Shown: positions 33,730 to 43,765 of the stretch, piece after piece
How the letters are laid out: the number at the start of each line of letters is the position of its first letter
How positions within the stretch are numbered: the first letter of the stretch is position 1
Assembly: GCF_008271655.1 (NCBI RefSeq)
Contig: NZ_VKKX01000003.1
Location: forward strand, 1-55,031
Reading direction: 5' to 3'
Source of the DNA: Gemmobacter caeruleus
Lineage (GTDB): Bacteria > Pseudomonadota > Alphaproteobacteria > Rhodobacterales > Rhodobacteraceae
Length of the DNA stretch: 55,031 nucleotides
Notes under the pieces: generated by a model
What the model was told of the DNA's origin: nothing
Databases searched by the model: none
Seen by the model: the letters and a program-made list of their open reading frames with translations, nothing else
Made by a program: the position numbers and the translations under genes

Positions 33730-36700
33730 ATGACGGTTCTGGAAGATATCAAGAATGGCGCTCAATTGCGTGGCGTCGTTCCAGGCCAGCCCGTCGAGGT
33801 TGTTACTGTCGAGTGGATTGGGGATCAGGCAATAAACCTTGTCTATCGCGTGCCCGGTGGCGGTGTTGCTGAAACAACCCTGTATCGTGATGATCAGGCC
33901 CGAATTGAACTGGATGCCCGCGGCCGGGCATGGTCCTTCGATGCCGATGGTGATCTCTTGCGCCTTGTCACTGAGGCCAATCGGATAAAGCTAGCGCATT
34001 ACTTCGACCCCTATCTCGCCATTCATACCAGCCTGGTTGATCCGCTTCCTCACCAGATTTCTGCCGTCTATGGCGAAATGCTGCCGCGCCAGCCGTTGCG
34101 TTTTCTTCTGGCCGACGATCCGGGTGCTGGCAAAACCATCATGGCAGGATTGTTGATCAAGGAATTGATCGCCCGCAGCGATCTGGAACGGTGCCTCGTC
34201 GTGGCCCCCGGTAGCCTGGTTGAGCAGTGGCAGGATGAACTTGGAGAGAAATTCGGGCTGGAATTCGATATCCTGACCCGTGACATGATCGAAAACTCCC
34301 GGTCCGGAAATCCGTTCAGCGACCGCAATCGACTGATCGCCCGGCTTGATGTTCTGGCTCGGAATGAGGAACTGCAGGACAAGCTGGCACAGGCGGCGGA
34401 GTGGGATCTGATCATCTGTGACGAAGCCCACCGCATGTCCGCGACCTATTTCGGTGGTGAAGCCAAGTATACCAAGCGGTATCGCGTCGGTCAGAAACTC
34501 GGCGAATCCTGCCGCCACCTGCTTCTGATGTCGGCGACCCCTCACAATGGGCATGAGCAAGATTTCCAGCTGTTCATGGCGCTGCTGGATGGTGACCGGT
34601 TCGAGGGTCGGTTCCGTGATGGCGTGCATTACGCGGATACCGCCGACATGATGCGGCGCCTGACGAAAGAAGAACTGCTGCGCTTCGATGGCCGCCCGCT
34701 CTTCCCGGAGCGCCGTGCCTATACCGTCAAGTACGAACTGTCGCCTGAAGAGGCCGCGCTTTACGCTGCCGTGACCGAGTACGTCCGCAACGAGATGAAC
34801 CGGGTCCAGCGCTTTGCGGCCGAGGATGGTAAGAAACGGAACAACGTCGGCTTTGCCCTTCAAATCCTACAGCGCCGCCTCGCATCCTCACCGGCCGCGA
34901 TCTACCAGTCCCTGAAAAGGCGGCGCGAACGGCTGGAAGCTGAACTAGCCGAGGCGCGCCTGATGGTCCGCGGCAAGAGATCCGGTTTCGATACCCCGGA
35001 CGTGCCGGATGACGCCCTGCAGAACCTGGAGGAACTTGGCCAGGACGAGATCGACGACATCGAGGATCGGATTTCCACGACCGCGACCACGGCCGAAACC
35101 GTCGATCAGCTCGCCCTTGAGGTCGAAACGCTGCAAGGCCTTGAACGAATGGCGCTGGGCGTTCTCAGCTCTGGCCAAGACACCAAGTGGTCGCAGCTGA
35201 ACCGCATCCTCGATGATGAGCTGATGGTCGACTCGCACGGCAACCGCCGCAAGCTGATCATCTTCACCGAGCCGAAGGACACCCTCTACTACCTGCATGA
35301 TCGCGTAAGGTCGCGTCTTGGCCGCGCCGATGCGGTCGAGGTGATCCATGGCGGCGTATCCCGCGAGGATCGGAGGAAGATTGTCGAGCGGTTCATGCAG
35401 GACCGTGACATGCTGGTGTTGATCGCGAACGACGCGGCTGGTGAAGGTGTTAACCTCCAGCGTGGCCACCTGATGGTGAACTACGACCTCCCCTGGAACC
35501 CGAACAAGATTGAGCAGCGGTTCGGCCGTATCCACCGGATCGGCCAGACCGAGGTCTGCCATCTCTGGAACCTTGTCGCGGCCGACACGCGCGAGGGTGA
35601 GGTCTACGCCCGGCTTCTGGAAAAGCTGGAAGCAGCACGCGAGGCGCTAGGTGGTCGGGTCTATGACGTCCTCGGCGAGCTGTTCGACGGCACGGCGCTG
35701 AAGGATCTGTTGTTCGAGGCGATCCAGTATGGCGAGCAACCCGATGTGAAGGCCCGGCTATTCCAGGCCGTCGATGGTGCAGTCGATCAGCAGCACCTGC
35801 TCGATCTTCTAGCCCGTCGGGCGCTGACCAATGACACGATGCCTGCCGCCAAGGTGCAGGAAATCCGCATCGACATGGAACGCGCTGAGGCCCAGCGCCT
35901 GCAGCCGCACCATATCCAGAGCTTCTTCGTCGAGGCGTTCAAGCGCCTCGGTGGTCAGATCAAGCCGCGGGAAGAGGGGCGGTGGGAGATCACCCATGTC
36001 CCGGTCAGCATCCGCGAACGTGACCGGCAGATTGGGACAGGGTCTCCGGTTCAGAAGAAGTATGAACGCATCTGCTTCGAGAAGGGCAAGGTGAACCAGC
36101 AGCCCGTGGCAACGTTCGTCTGCCCTGGCCACCCATTGCTTGAAGCTGTCATCAGCATTGTGCGCGAACAGTACGACCACCTGATGAAGCAGGGTGCGGT
36201 CATGGTCGACGAAACCGACCTCGGCCAGGACTTGTCTGCCATTTTCTTGCTGGAACACAGCGTCCAGGACGGCCGCCCAACCAGCACCGGCAAACCCCAC
36301 ATCATCTCGGAAAAGCTGCAGTTCGCTTCGATCGACAAGACAGGGAAAGCGGCGAATGCGGGGATCGCCCCCCACCTGAACCTTCGGCCTGCCACGGCAG
36401 AGGAAATCGCGCTGGTCTCCGACAAGCTGCACGAGGACTGGCTGCGGAACGACCTGGAAAAGGCGGCGATCCGCTTCGCCACCGTCGATCTCGCCCAGAG
36501 CCATGTGGCCGAAGTGAAGGCACGACGCCTGCCCGAGGTCGCCAAGGTCGAGCAGGAGGTAAAGGCCCGCCTGAAGAAGGAGATCAACTTCTGGGACAAC
36601 CGCGCCGCCGAACTGCGCGAGGACGAAAAGGCTGGGAAGAAGACCCGCCTGAACTGGCAGAACGCAGAGCGCCGGGCCGAGGACTTAGCCGACCGTCTGA

Positions 36701-37239
36701 AACGCAGGATGGAGCTGCTGGAGAAGGAACGCTTCATCTCCGCCCAGCCGCCGCGAGTGCGGGGTGGCATGGTCGTCGTGCCGAAGGGGCTGCTGTTGGC
36801 GAAGGCTGCTGTTGCAGGCGGGGCCAAGGCCAGCGGCTTTGCCGAAGACGCGGAGGCCCGGCGGATCAGCGAATTGAAGGCCATGAAGGCGGTCATCAAG
36901 GCCGAGCGGGCGTTGGGCAACGAGCCGTCCGATGTGTCGGCGCAGAAGGTGGGCTACGACATCTCCTCGTTCGATCCCAAGTCTGGGCATCTGCGCTTCA
37001 TCGAGGTCAAGGGCAGGATCGATGGTGCTGACACGGTCATGCTGACGCGACAGGAAATCATCACGTCTCTGCATGAACCCGGTAAATACATCCTGGCCAT
37101 CGTTCAGATCGAGAGTGGCTACGCGCAGGAACCACGGTATGTGCGGGGCGCGCTGTCAGACCACGAACCCTCGTTCGAGCACACAGCCATCCAATTCAAC
37201 TTGAAGCGCCTGCTGGAGCGGGCAGAGGTGCCCAATTGA
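33730..37239 (+). CDS. SNF2-type helicase with C-terminal DUF3883 (Hma/DISARM-like)
   Basis: A 1169-aa protein. SNF2/superfamily 2 helicase core: Walker A ADDPGAGKT (about 129-137), CDEAHRMS (DEAH 231-234), SATPHNG (about 268-274) and motif VI QRFGRIHRIGQT (596-607). A coiled-coil insert (about 400-470) lies between the two RecA lobes. The C-terminus (about 1065-1140) is DUF3883 with GYDISSFD...FIEVKGR, a D...ExK pattern like PD-(D/E)XK folds. The ATG at 33730 follows GGAGGGAA; an upstream ORF extension is rejected. It leads a tight operon with ASCH, DUF1156 and DUF499 genes. Helicases of this kind drive DISARM (DrmD) and helicase-methylase-ATPase defence systems. Confidence 0.9.
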   Translation: MTVLEDIKNGAQLRGVVPGQPVEVVTVEWIGDQAINLVYRVPGGGVAETTLYRDDQARIELDARGRAWSFDADGDLLRLVTEANRIKLAHYFDPYLAIHTSLVDPLPHQISAVYGEMLPRQPLRFLLADDPGAGKTIMAGLLIKELIARSDLERCLVVAPGSLVEQWQDELGEKFGLEFDILTRDMIENSRSGNPFSDRNRLIARLDVLARNEELQDKLAQAAEWDLIICDEAHRMSATYFGGEAKYTKRYRVGQKLGESCRHLLLMSATPHNGHEQDFQLFMALLDGDRFEGRFRDGVHYADTADMMRRLTKEELLRFDGRPLFPERRAYTVKYELSPEEAALYAAVTEYVRNEMNRVQRFAAEDGKKRNNVGFALQILQRRLASSPAAIYQSLKRRRERLEAELAEARLMVRGKRSGFDTPDVPDDALQNLEELGQDEIDDIEDRISTTATTAETVDQLALEVETLQGLERMALGVLSSGQDTKWSQLNRILDDELMVDSHGNRRKLIIFTEPKDTLYYLHDRVRSRLGRADAVEVIHGGVSREDRRKIVERFMQDRDMLVLIANDAAGEGVNLQRGHLMVNYDLPWNPNKIEQRFGRIHRIGQTEVCHLWNLVAADTREGEVYARLLEKLEAAREALGGRVYDVLGELFDGTALKDLLFEAIQYGEQPDVKARLFQAVDGAVDQQHLLDLLARRALTNDTMPAAKVQEIRIDMERAEAQRLQPHHIQSFFVEAFKRLGGQIKPREEGRWEITHVPVSIRERDRQIGTGSPVQKKYERICFEKGKVNQQPVATFVCPGHPLLEAVISIVREQYDHLMKQGAVMVDETDLGQDLSAIFLLEHSVQDGRPTSTGKPHIISEKLQFASIDKTGKAANAGIAPHLNLRPATAEEIALVSDKLHEDWLRNDLEKAAIRFATVDLAQSHVAEVKARRLPEVAKVEQEVKARLKKEINFWDNRAAELREDEKAGKKTRLNWQNAERRAEDLADRLKRRMELLEKERFISAQPPRVRGGMVVVPKGLLLAKAAVAGGAKASGFAEDAEARRISELKAMKAVIKAERALGNEPSDVSAQKVGYDISSFDPKSGHLRFIEVKGRIDGADTVMLTRQEIITSLHEPGKYILAIVQIESGYAQEPRYVRGALSDHEPSFEHTAIQFNLKRLLERAEVPN

Positions 37240-37643
37240 GAATCGACAAAGCGCTGATCATCGATGAACCTTGGATCACCAAGATCATGAATGGCACCAA
37301 GATCTGGGAAATGCGCAGTACATCCGCAAAGCAGCGCGGCTGGATTGGCCTGATCAAGAAAGGCAGTGGCCATGTGGTTGGCGTCGCCAAAATGGTCGGA
37401 GCTGACGGGCCGCTATCTGATCAGAAGATGATCGACAACGTCGACAAGCATCATATTCCGTCCGACATCTTCCTTGCCGGAAAGTTCTCCAAGCATCGCC
37501 ACGCGTGGATAATGTCCAGCGCAGTTCGCCTTCACCGGCCCGTCCGATACCAACACAAAAGCGGTGCTGTTATCTGGGTCGCTCTTGATCAACAAGTGAC
37601 CGATGCCTTGGCAAACGATGAAGCGGTAAAGGCACTCGTATGA
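37236..37643 (+). CDS. ASCH-domain-like protein
   Basis: A 135-aa protein beginning RIDKALIIDEPWITKIMNGTKIWEMRSTSAKQRGWIGLIKKGSGHVVGVAKMVG, the ASCH/PUA-like pattern. ASCH domains bind RNA or modified nucleic acids and occur in several defence and translation-linked contexts. The TTG start at 37236 overlaps the helicase stop and the stop overlaps the methylase ATG (ATGA), so it is coupled on both sides and clearly belongs to the operon. It is not one of the three components the Hma name stands for, which makes it a point of interest. Confidence 0.78.
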   Translation: MRIDKALIIDEPWITKIMNGTKIWEMRSTSAKQRGWIGLIKKGSGHVVGVAKMVGADGPLSDQKMIDNVDKHHIPSDIFLAGKFSKHRHAWIMSSAVRLHRPVRYQHKSGAVIWVALDQQVTDALANDEAVKALV

Positions 37644-40420
37644 CCCAACCCTACAAGAAGAAACTGATCGAAGTCGCCATCCCGCTTGAGGCCATCAACG
37701 CCGCCTCGGCGCGGGAGAAGTCGATCCGGCATGGGCACCCCAGCACCTTGCATCTGTGGTGGGCGCGGCGGCCATTGGCGGCATGTCGGGCGGTTTTGTT
37801 TGCGCAGCTGGTGGACGATCCCTCCAGCCACCCCGACCAGTTCCCCACCCATGAGGATCAGGAGCGCGAGCGGCAGCGGCTGTTTGCCATCATTGAGGAC
37901 CTGGTGAAGTGGGAAAACTCGACCAACGAAGAGGTGCTGGAACGCGCGCGGGCGGAAATCCGGCGGTCGTGCGGTGGTGTGCTGCCGCCGGTCTATGACC
38001 CGTTTTCAGGCGGCGGGTCGATCCCGCTCGAGGCGCAGCGGCTGGGCCTGCCTGCCTATGGGTCCGACCTGAACCCGGTGGCGGTGATGATCGGCAAGGC
38101 GATGATCGAGATCCCGCCCAAGTTCAAGGACATGCCCCCCATCCACCCCGGCATCAAGGAGCGGTCGTTCTACCGCAACGCCGAAGGGCTGGCCGAGGAT
38201 GTGAAATACTACGGCGAATGGATGCGCGAGAAGGCATGGGAGCGCATCGGGCATCTTTACCCGCAAGTGGACCTGCCGAAGGAGTATGGGGGCGGGAAAG
38301 GAACGGTCATCGCGTGGCTTTGGGCACGGACAGTTCCAAGCCCGGACCCCGCGTTTGCGGATGTGCAGGTCCCGTTGGTAAGTAGCTTTGACCTTTCCAC
38401 CAAGAAGGGCGAAGAGGTTTGGATAAAGCCAGTCATCCGCGGAAAGGACTACCACTTTGAGATACGATCAAAGTCTTCTGGGCACATTTATGAAGAACAA
38501 TCTGGCACGGTGAGCCGCGCCGGAGCCAAGTGCTTGGTCTCGGGCGCGGCAATGCCGTTCAAGTATGTTCGTGACATGGCCAAGAAGGGTGGGATGGGAC
38601 AGCGGCTTATGGCTATCGTTGTCAGCGGACCAAAGGGCCGGTTCTTCCTCCCTCCAGATGAAACCCAAAGCGCACTGGCGCAGGCAATTCACCCAACCTA
38701 CCGTCCTGACTTGAATATATCCCACTGGCCAGGCCGCACTAATGTTGTCGAATATGGGCTAACAAACTTTGGAGACCTTTTTACGAATAGGCAATTGGTC
38801 CTCCTGAGCACCCTGAGCGATCTTATTCATGAAGTGAGGGCGCGAGTTGAGAGCGATGCTGTCGCGAGCGGATTAGACAAAGACGAAGGAGGCCTAAATC
38901 AAGGGGGAGTTGGAGCAAGAGCCTATGCCGAAGCTGTTGGCGTCTATTTGGGCTTCGGTGTGAGCCGCTTGTCCGACATCCAAAACTCTTTGTGCAGATG
39001 GGAAACCTCCAAAACTCAAGTGCGAAATCTGTTCGGTCGGCAGGCTATCCCGATGATTTGGGATTTTGGCGAGAATAACGCTTTTGCGGATGCTGCCGGT
39101 GATTTTCGAACCAGTTTAGGTAGCATAGTTAAGGTAATTGACAGATTTTGCCCTGCGGCCACTGGATTCGAAGTAAATGCTGATGCGCAAACGGTAAAAT
39201 ACCCAAGTGGCACAGTTATTTCTACTGACCCACCATACTACGATAACATCGGCTATGCCGATCTCTCTGACTTCTTCTTTTGTTGGCTCAAACCAGCTTT
39301 AAGGGAGATTTATCCTGAGCTTTTTGCGGTCTTGGCCACGCCGAAAGGAGAGGAGTTGGTGGCTACTGCGCATCGACATGGCGGACGAGTCGCCGCGGAA
39401 GTCTTTTTTCTGGAGGGAATGAGTCGGGCGATTGCCGGGATGGCGACGCAGTCTTCAGACGATTATCCCGCAACGATCTACTACGCTTTCAAGCAAAGCG
39501 AAATTGACCAGGAAGGTATCAGCTCCACCGGTTGGGCCACATTTCTGCAAGCGGTGGTCGAAGCTGGCTATGCCGTCGTCGGAACATGGCCCATGCGCAC
39601 CGAGATGGCAAACCGCATGATCGCTTCGGGCACCAACGCCCTCGCCAACTCGGTCGTCCTCGTCTGCCGCAAGAAGGAAGCCTCGGCCGAGGTCATCACC
39701 CGGGCAGAATTTATCCGCGCCCTGAAGCGCGAACTGCCCCCGGCCATCGGGGAGCTTCAGGCCGCCAACATCGCCCCGGCCGACATGCCGCAATCGGCTA
39801 TCGGCCCCGGCATGGGCGTCTTCTCGCGCTACAAGGCGGTGCTGGAATCCGACGACAGCCCGATGACGGTGAAGGCCGCGCTGCAGCTGATCAACCGCGA
39901 GCTCGACGAATACCTTGGCGGCATCCAGGGCGAGTTCGACGCCGACACCCGTTTTGCCATCACCTGGTTCGAACAGAACGGGTTGAAGGCGGGCGACTAT
40001 GGCACAGCGAACAACATCGCCACGGCGCGCGGCATCTCGGTCGAAAGCGTGAAGCATGCCGGGATCGTGGAAAGCGCCGCCGGAAAGGTGCGCATCCTGA
40101 AGCGTGACGAGATGGATGCGGAGTGGGAGCCGGATGCCGATGGCCACCTGACCGTCTGGGAATGCTGCCAGCATCTGGTGCGGCTGCACGAGAAATACGG
40201 GATCGGCTATGAGGCGGCGGTGATGTTGAAGAAGTTCGGCCCGAAGGCGGATGACGTGCGCGACCTGGCCTATGTGCTTTACAACATTTGCGAAAAGCGG
40301 GGCGACGCGAAGGAGGCGACCGCCTACAACGCGCTGATTGCGGACTGGACTGACCTGACCCGCGAAGCCGCCACCGCGCCGCTGACCAACCGAAGCGGTC
40401 AGATGAGATTTGAGGTTTAA
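37640..40420 (+). CDS. DUF1156 DNA adenine methyltransferase (Hma/DISARM-like)
   Basis: A 926-aa protein. N-terminal DUF1156 (KKLIEVAIPLEAINAASAREKSIRHGHPSTLHLWWARRPLAACRAVLFAQLVDDP). AdoMet site YDPFSGGGSIPLEAQRLG (119-136). Catalytic DPPYYDNI at about 530-537. A helical C-terminal region of about 250 residues ends it. DPPY indicates N6-adenine methylation, and the long segment between the two motifs (about residues 230-520) should hold target recognition. That middle portion (roughly 38340-39530) is visibly AT-richer and differs in codon use from both flanks, so the specificity region looks exchanged. It pairs with the helicase and ATPase of the operon as the self-marking component. Confidence 0.92.
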   Translation: MTQPYKKKLIEVAIPLEAINAASAREKSIRHGHPSTLHLWWARRPLAACRAVLFAQLVDDPSSHPDQFPTHEDQERERQRLFAIIEDLVKWENSTNEEVLERARAEIRRSCGGVLPPVYDPFSGGGSIPLEAQRLGLPAYGSDLNPVAVMIGKAMIEIPPKFKDMPPIHPGIKERSFYRNAEGLAEDVKYYGEWMREKAWERIGHLYPQVDLPKEYGGGKGTVIAWLWARTVPSPDPAFADVQVPLVSSFDLSTKKGEEVWIKPVIRGKDYHFEIRSKSSGHIYEEQSGTVSRAGAKCLVSGAAMPFKYVRDMAKKGGMGQRLMAIVVSGPKGRFFLPPDETQSALAQAIHPTYRPDLNISHWPGRTNVVEYGLTNFGDLFTNRQLVLLSTLSDLIHEVRARVESDAVASGLDKDEGGLNQGGVGARAYAEAVGVYLGFGVSRLSDIQNSLCRWETSKTQVRNLFGRQAIPMIWDFGENNAFADAAGDFRTSLGSIVKVIDRFCPAATGFEVNADAQTVKYPSGTVISTDPPYYDNIGYADLSDFFFCWLKPALREIYPELFAVLATPKGEELVATAHRHGGRVAAEVFFLEGMSRAIAGMATQSSDDYPATIYYAFKQSEIDQEGISSTGWATFLQAVVEAGYAVVGTWPMRTEMANRMIASGTNALANSVVLVCRKKEASAEVITRAEFIRALKRELPPAIGELQAANIAPADMPQSAIGPGMGVFSRYKAVLESDDSPMTVKAALQLINRELDEYLGGIQGEFDADTRFAITWFEQNGLKAGDYGTANNIATARGISVESVKHAGIVESAAGKVRILKRDEMDAEWEPDADGHLTVWECCQHLVRLHEKYGIGYEAAVMLKKFGPKADDVRDLAYVLYNICEKRGDAKEATAYNALIADWTDLTREAATAPLTNRSGQMRFEV

Positions 40421-40431
40421 GGGGTAGAGCC

Positions 40432-43400
40432 ATGGCAAAAAGCACGCGCCAGTATGTGTTCGAGGGCATGGAATTGCTGCCCGAGGCGCTGATCCCCTTT
40501 GTCGAACGGCGGCTCGAAGCCTCGTTGCAGGGGCATTGGCAGGTTCAGGTTCTGGAGAAGATTCCGGGCCTGCGGCCGAACAGTCAGGGCAAGGTCGGTT
40601 GGGACCAGGCGGCGCTGCTCAACGCGATGGACCGCTTCTGGATGGAGGCGTTCAAGACCGTTCTGGGGCGGGCCGAGCGGTCGATCGTCAACGAGCTGGT
40701 CGATGTGCGCAACAAGCTGTCGCACAACGAGACCTTCACCTATGACGATGCAGAACGCGCGCTGGACAGCATGCGGCGGCTGATGGAGGCGATCAGCGCC
40801 TCGGACGTGGCGGACCAGCTGGGCAAGATGCGCGACACGATCCTGCGCACCAAGTTCACCGAATTGCAGCGCAACGAGGAGCGGAAGAAGAGCCAGCGGT
40901 CCGACATCTCGGTCGAGACGGTGGCGGGTCTGCTGCCGTGGCGCGAGGTGGTAGAGCCGCACCGGGACGTCGCGACGGGGGAGTTCCAGCAGGCCGAGTT
41001 CGCGGCCGACCTCGCCAAGGTGCACAACGGCAGCGCGCCGTCAGAATACCGCAACCCGACCGAGTTCTTCTCGCGCACCTACCTGACCTCCGGCCTGTCG
41101 ACCCTGCTGATCGGCGCGGCGAAGCGGCTGTCTGGCACCGGCGGTGATCCGGTGGTGGAGTTGCAGACGAACTTCGGGGGCGGCAAGACCCACTCGATGC
41201 TGGCGCTCTACCACATGGCGGGCGGTACGCCGGTCGAGGATTTGCCGGGGCTTGACCAGCTGTTGTCGCGTGAAGGGCTGTCTGTGCCGGGCAAGGTGAA
41301 CCGGGCGGTGCTGGTGGGCACGTCCTACGGGCCTTCGGATGCGGCCAAGCGGCAGAAGGATTACGGGCGGCCGATCCGCACGACCTGGGGGGAACTGGCG
41401 TTCCAGCTTGGGGGCGAGGCGGGCTATGCGCTGGTGGCCGAGAACGACGCCAACGGCATTGCGCCAGGGTCAAACCTGCTGGAAGAGCTGTTCCGGCAAT
41501 GCGCGCCATCGCTGATCCTGATCGATGAATGGGTCGCCTACCTGCGCCAGATCTACAAGGTGGAAGGACTGCCGTCGGGCTCGTTCGACTCAAACCTGTC
41601 CTTCGTGCAGTCGCTGACCGAGGCGGTGAAGGCCAGCCCCGGAACGCTGCTGGTGGCATCGCTGCCCGCGTCGCAGATCGAGGTCGGCGGGGAAGGTGGC
41701 CAGGAGGCGCTGTCGCGCCTGAAGCAGACCTTCAGCCGGGTCGAGACCGGCTGGCGCCCGGCCGACCAGGAGGAAAGCTACGAGATCGTCCGTCGGCGGC
41801 TGTTCAAGGAAATCCCGGGCGACAAGTTCCACCATCGCGACAACACCTTGAAGCAGTTCGCGAAGATGTATCGCGACAGCCCGAACGAGTTTCCGCAGAA
41901 CTGCGAGGGTGAGGACTATCGCCGGAAGCTGGAGAAGGCGTATCCGATCCACCCGGAGTTGTTCGATCAGCTCTACACCAGCTGGGGTTCACTGGAGAAA
42001 TTCCAGCGCACCCGTGGCGTGCTGCGGTTGATGGCTCAGGTGATCCACGAGTTGTGGATGAACAATGACCCCTCGGTGATGATCATGCCGGGCAGCGTTT
42101 CCATCAGCTCGGCGCGCGTCGAACCCGAATTGCTGCATTACCTCGACGTCTCGTGGCAGTCGATCATCGCGGGCGACGTCGATGGGCCGAACTCGACGCC
42201 CTACCGGATTGACCAATCCGCCCCGAACCTTAACCGCTACTCGGCCACCCGCCGTGTGGCTCGGGCGATCTTCATGGGAACCGCGCCGACCCATGGGCAA
42301 GACAACAAGGGCCTCGATGATCGCCAGATCAATCTTGGCGTGGTTCAACCCGGTGAACGTCCCGCCATCTTCGGCGATGCCCTCCGCCGTCTCGCGAACA
42401 ACGCCAGGTTCATGCATGGCGATCTCGGCCGATATTGGTATTCGATGTCTGCCAGTCTGAATCGGTTGGCGGCCGACCGGGCCGGGCAGATTGAAGAGCC
42501 GCTGGTCCTGCTGGAAATCGACAAAGCGCTGGCGACCTACATCAACGGTTTGGGCGACCGCGGGCATTTCGACACCGTGCAGGTCGCGCCCAGCAGTTCT
42601 GCAGACGTTCCCGACGAAGCCGGTGGCGTTCGTGCCGTCGTGCTTGGCGTCGCTCACCCGCACACCGGCCGCGAGAACTCCGATGCCATGGCAGAGGCCA
42701 AGGATATTCTGCTTCAGCGCGGCTCTACACCGCGGGTCTATCGGAACATGCTCGTCTTCCTCGCGGCGGAGTCACGCCAGCTCGACGGGCTGAAGGAGGC
42801 CATGCGCTCGTCCCTTGCCTGGGCGGGGATCGTCAAGGACACGGATAGGCTGAACCTCACCCAGCGCGACAGCGCGCTGGCCAAGGCCAAAGTTGCCGAG
42901 GCGGCCGAGACGGTAAAGACGCGGCTCAAGGAGACCTGGTGCTACCTCCTGTATCCGATGCAGGATGGTGCGCAGGCTGATGTCGAATGGATCGCGTCGA
43001 AGGTTCCGGCTCAGGATGGACTTCTGTCCCGTGCCAGTAAGAAACTGGCCAGCGACGAGGGCTTGCTGCCGGAGCTTGGTCCGGCTCGCCTCGACCGCGA
43101 ACTGCAGAAGTACATCTGGAATGGAAAAGGCCATCTGTCGCTCAGGGATCTCTGGGAATACCTGAACCGCTACATCTACCTGCCACGGGTCAAGGATCGG
43201 AACGTCCTGATCAAGGCCGTGCGCGCGGCTGTCGGCGCAATGGTGCCTGGTCCATTCGCCTATGCGGAACGATGGGACGAGAAGAGCGGCCGCTACATCG
43301 GCCTCGTTCTGCAGAATGCCGCGAATGCCCCGGTGGTCATCGACTCCGACAGCGTGATCGTGAAGCCAGAGGTGGCGGAAAAGCAGGCGCTCGAAACCGC

Positions 43401-43734
43401 AGCGGCCGCTGTCGCGCCATCGGAACCGGCGCAGACACCGACGAAAGCTGCAGCAGAACAGACCGGCCTGAAGCCAACGGCAGCTGTTGTGCAGCCCGAA
43501 CGTGATCCGACGCGGTTCATCGGGACGGTCATGATCTCCGCAGACCGGCCAGCACACGAGATGCGTCAGATCGTAGAGGCGATTATCGAGCAGCTTACTG
43601 TGCTGCCCGGCAGCGAGGTGACACTGAAGCTCGAGATCGATGCCGAGGTTCCAAATGGCCTCGACCGAAGCAAAGTGCGCACTTTGCTCGAGAACGCGAA
43701 TACGCTGGGGTTCATAGACAAAGTGATCAAGTGA
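40432..43734 (+). CDS. DUF499 ATPase with N-terminal Swt1-type HEPN domain
   Basis: A 1100-aa protein. Residues about 1-130 form a Swt1-type HEPN domain with VRNKLSHNETF, i.e. Arg93-x4-His98, the HEPN RNase pattern. DUF499 AAA-like ATPase follows: Walker A NFGGGKTH (about 247-254) and Walker B LILIDE (about 361-366). The C-terminal third is helical, ending in a Lys/Glu-rich domain after an Ala/Pro linker (AAAVAPSEPAQTPTKAAAEQ). DUF499 proteins accompany DUF1156 methylases and helicases in defence loci. The HEPN domain makes it a candidate effector. It starts 11 nt after the methylase. Confidence 0.9.
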   Translation: MAKSTRQYVFEGMELLPEALIPFVERRLEASLQGHWQVQVLEKIPGLRPNSQGKVGWDQAALLNAMDRFWMEAFKTVLGRAERSIVNELVDVRNKLSHNETFTYDDAERALDSMRRLMEAISASDVADQLGKMRDTILRTKFTELQRNEERKKSQRSDISVETVAGLLPWREVVEPHRDVATGEFQQAEFAADLAKVHNGSAPSEYRNPTEFFSRTYLTSGLSTLLIGAAKRLSGTGGDPVVELQTNFGGGKTHSMLALYHMAGGTPVEDLPGLDQLLSREGLSVPGKVNRAVLVGTSYGPSDAAKRQKDYGRPIRTTWGELAFQLGGEAGYALVAENDANGIAPGSNLLEELFRQCAPSLILIDEWVAYLRQIYKVEGLPSGSFDSNLSFVQSLTEAVKASPGTLLVASLPASQIEVGGEGGQEALSRLKQTFSRVETGWRPADQEESYEIVRRRLFKEIPGDKFHHRDNTLKQFAKMYRDSPNEFPQNCEGEDYRRKLEKAYPIHPELFDQLYTSWGSLEKFQRTRGVLRLMAQVIHELWMNNDPSVMIMPGSVSISSARVEPELLHYLDVSWQSIIAGDVDGPNSTPYRIDQSAPNLNRYSATRRVARAIFMGTAPTHGQDNKGLDDRQINLGVVQPGERPAIFGDALRRLANNARFMHGDLGRYWYSMSASLNRLAADRAGQIEEPLVLLEIDKALATYINGLGDRGHFDTVQVAPSSSADVPDEAGGVRAVVLGVAHPHTGRENSDAMAEAKDILLQRGSTPRVYRNMLVFLAAESRQLDGLKEAMRSSLAWAGIVKDTDRLNLTQRDSALAKAKVAEAAETVKTRLKETWCYLLYPMQDGAQADVEWIASKVPAQDGLLSRASKKLASDEGLLPELGPARLDRELQKYIWNGKGHLSLRDLWEYLNRYIYLPRVKDRNVLIKAVRAAVGAMVPGPFAYAERWDEKSGRYIGLVLQNAANAPVVIDSDSVIVKPEVAEKQALETAAAAVAPSEPAQTPTKAAAEQTGLKPTAAVVQPERDPTRFIGTVMISADRPAHEMRQIVEAIIEQLTVLPGSEVTLKLEIDAEVPNGLDRSKVRTLLENANTLGFIDKVIK

Positions 43735-43740
43735 TTGAAT

Positions 43741-43765
43741 GCGTGACGGTCATCGACCGTCACGC
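43741..43765. terminator. Inverted repeat between converging genes
   Basis: Perfect 10-bp arms, GCGTGACGGT and ACCGTCACGC, around CATCG lie directly after the DUF499 stop and overlap the 3' end of the minus-strand gene. There is no U-run, so it is a possible bidirectional terminator or an insertion-boundary structure. Confidence 0.55.

Noticed and set aside
33730-43734. Complete DISARM or BREX system
   Set aside because: No DrmA/DrmB/DrmC or BREX PglZ/BrxL genes seen; only the helicase-methylase-ATPase subset is present.
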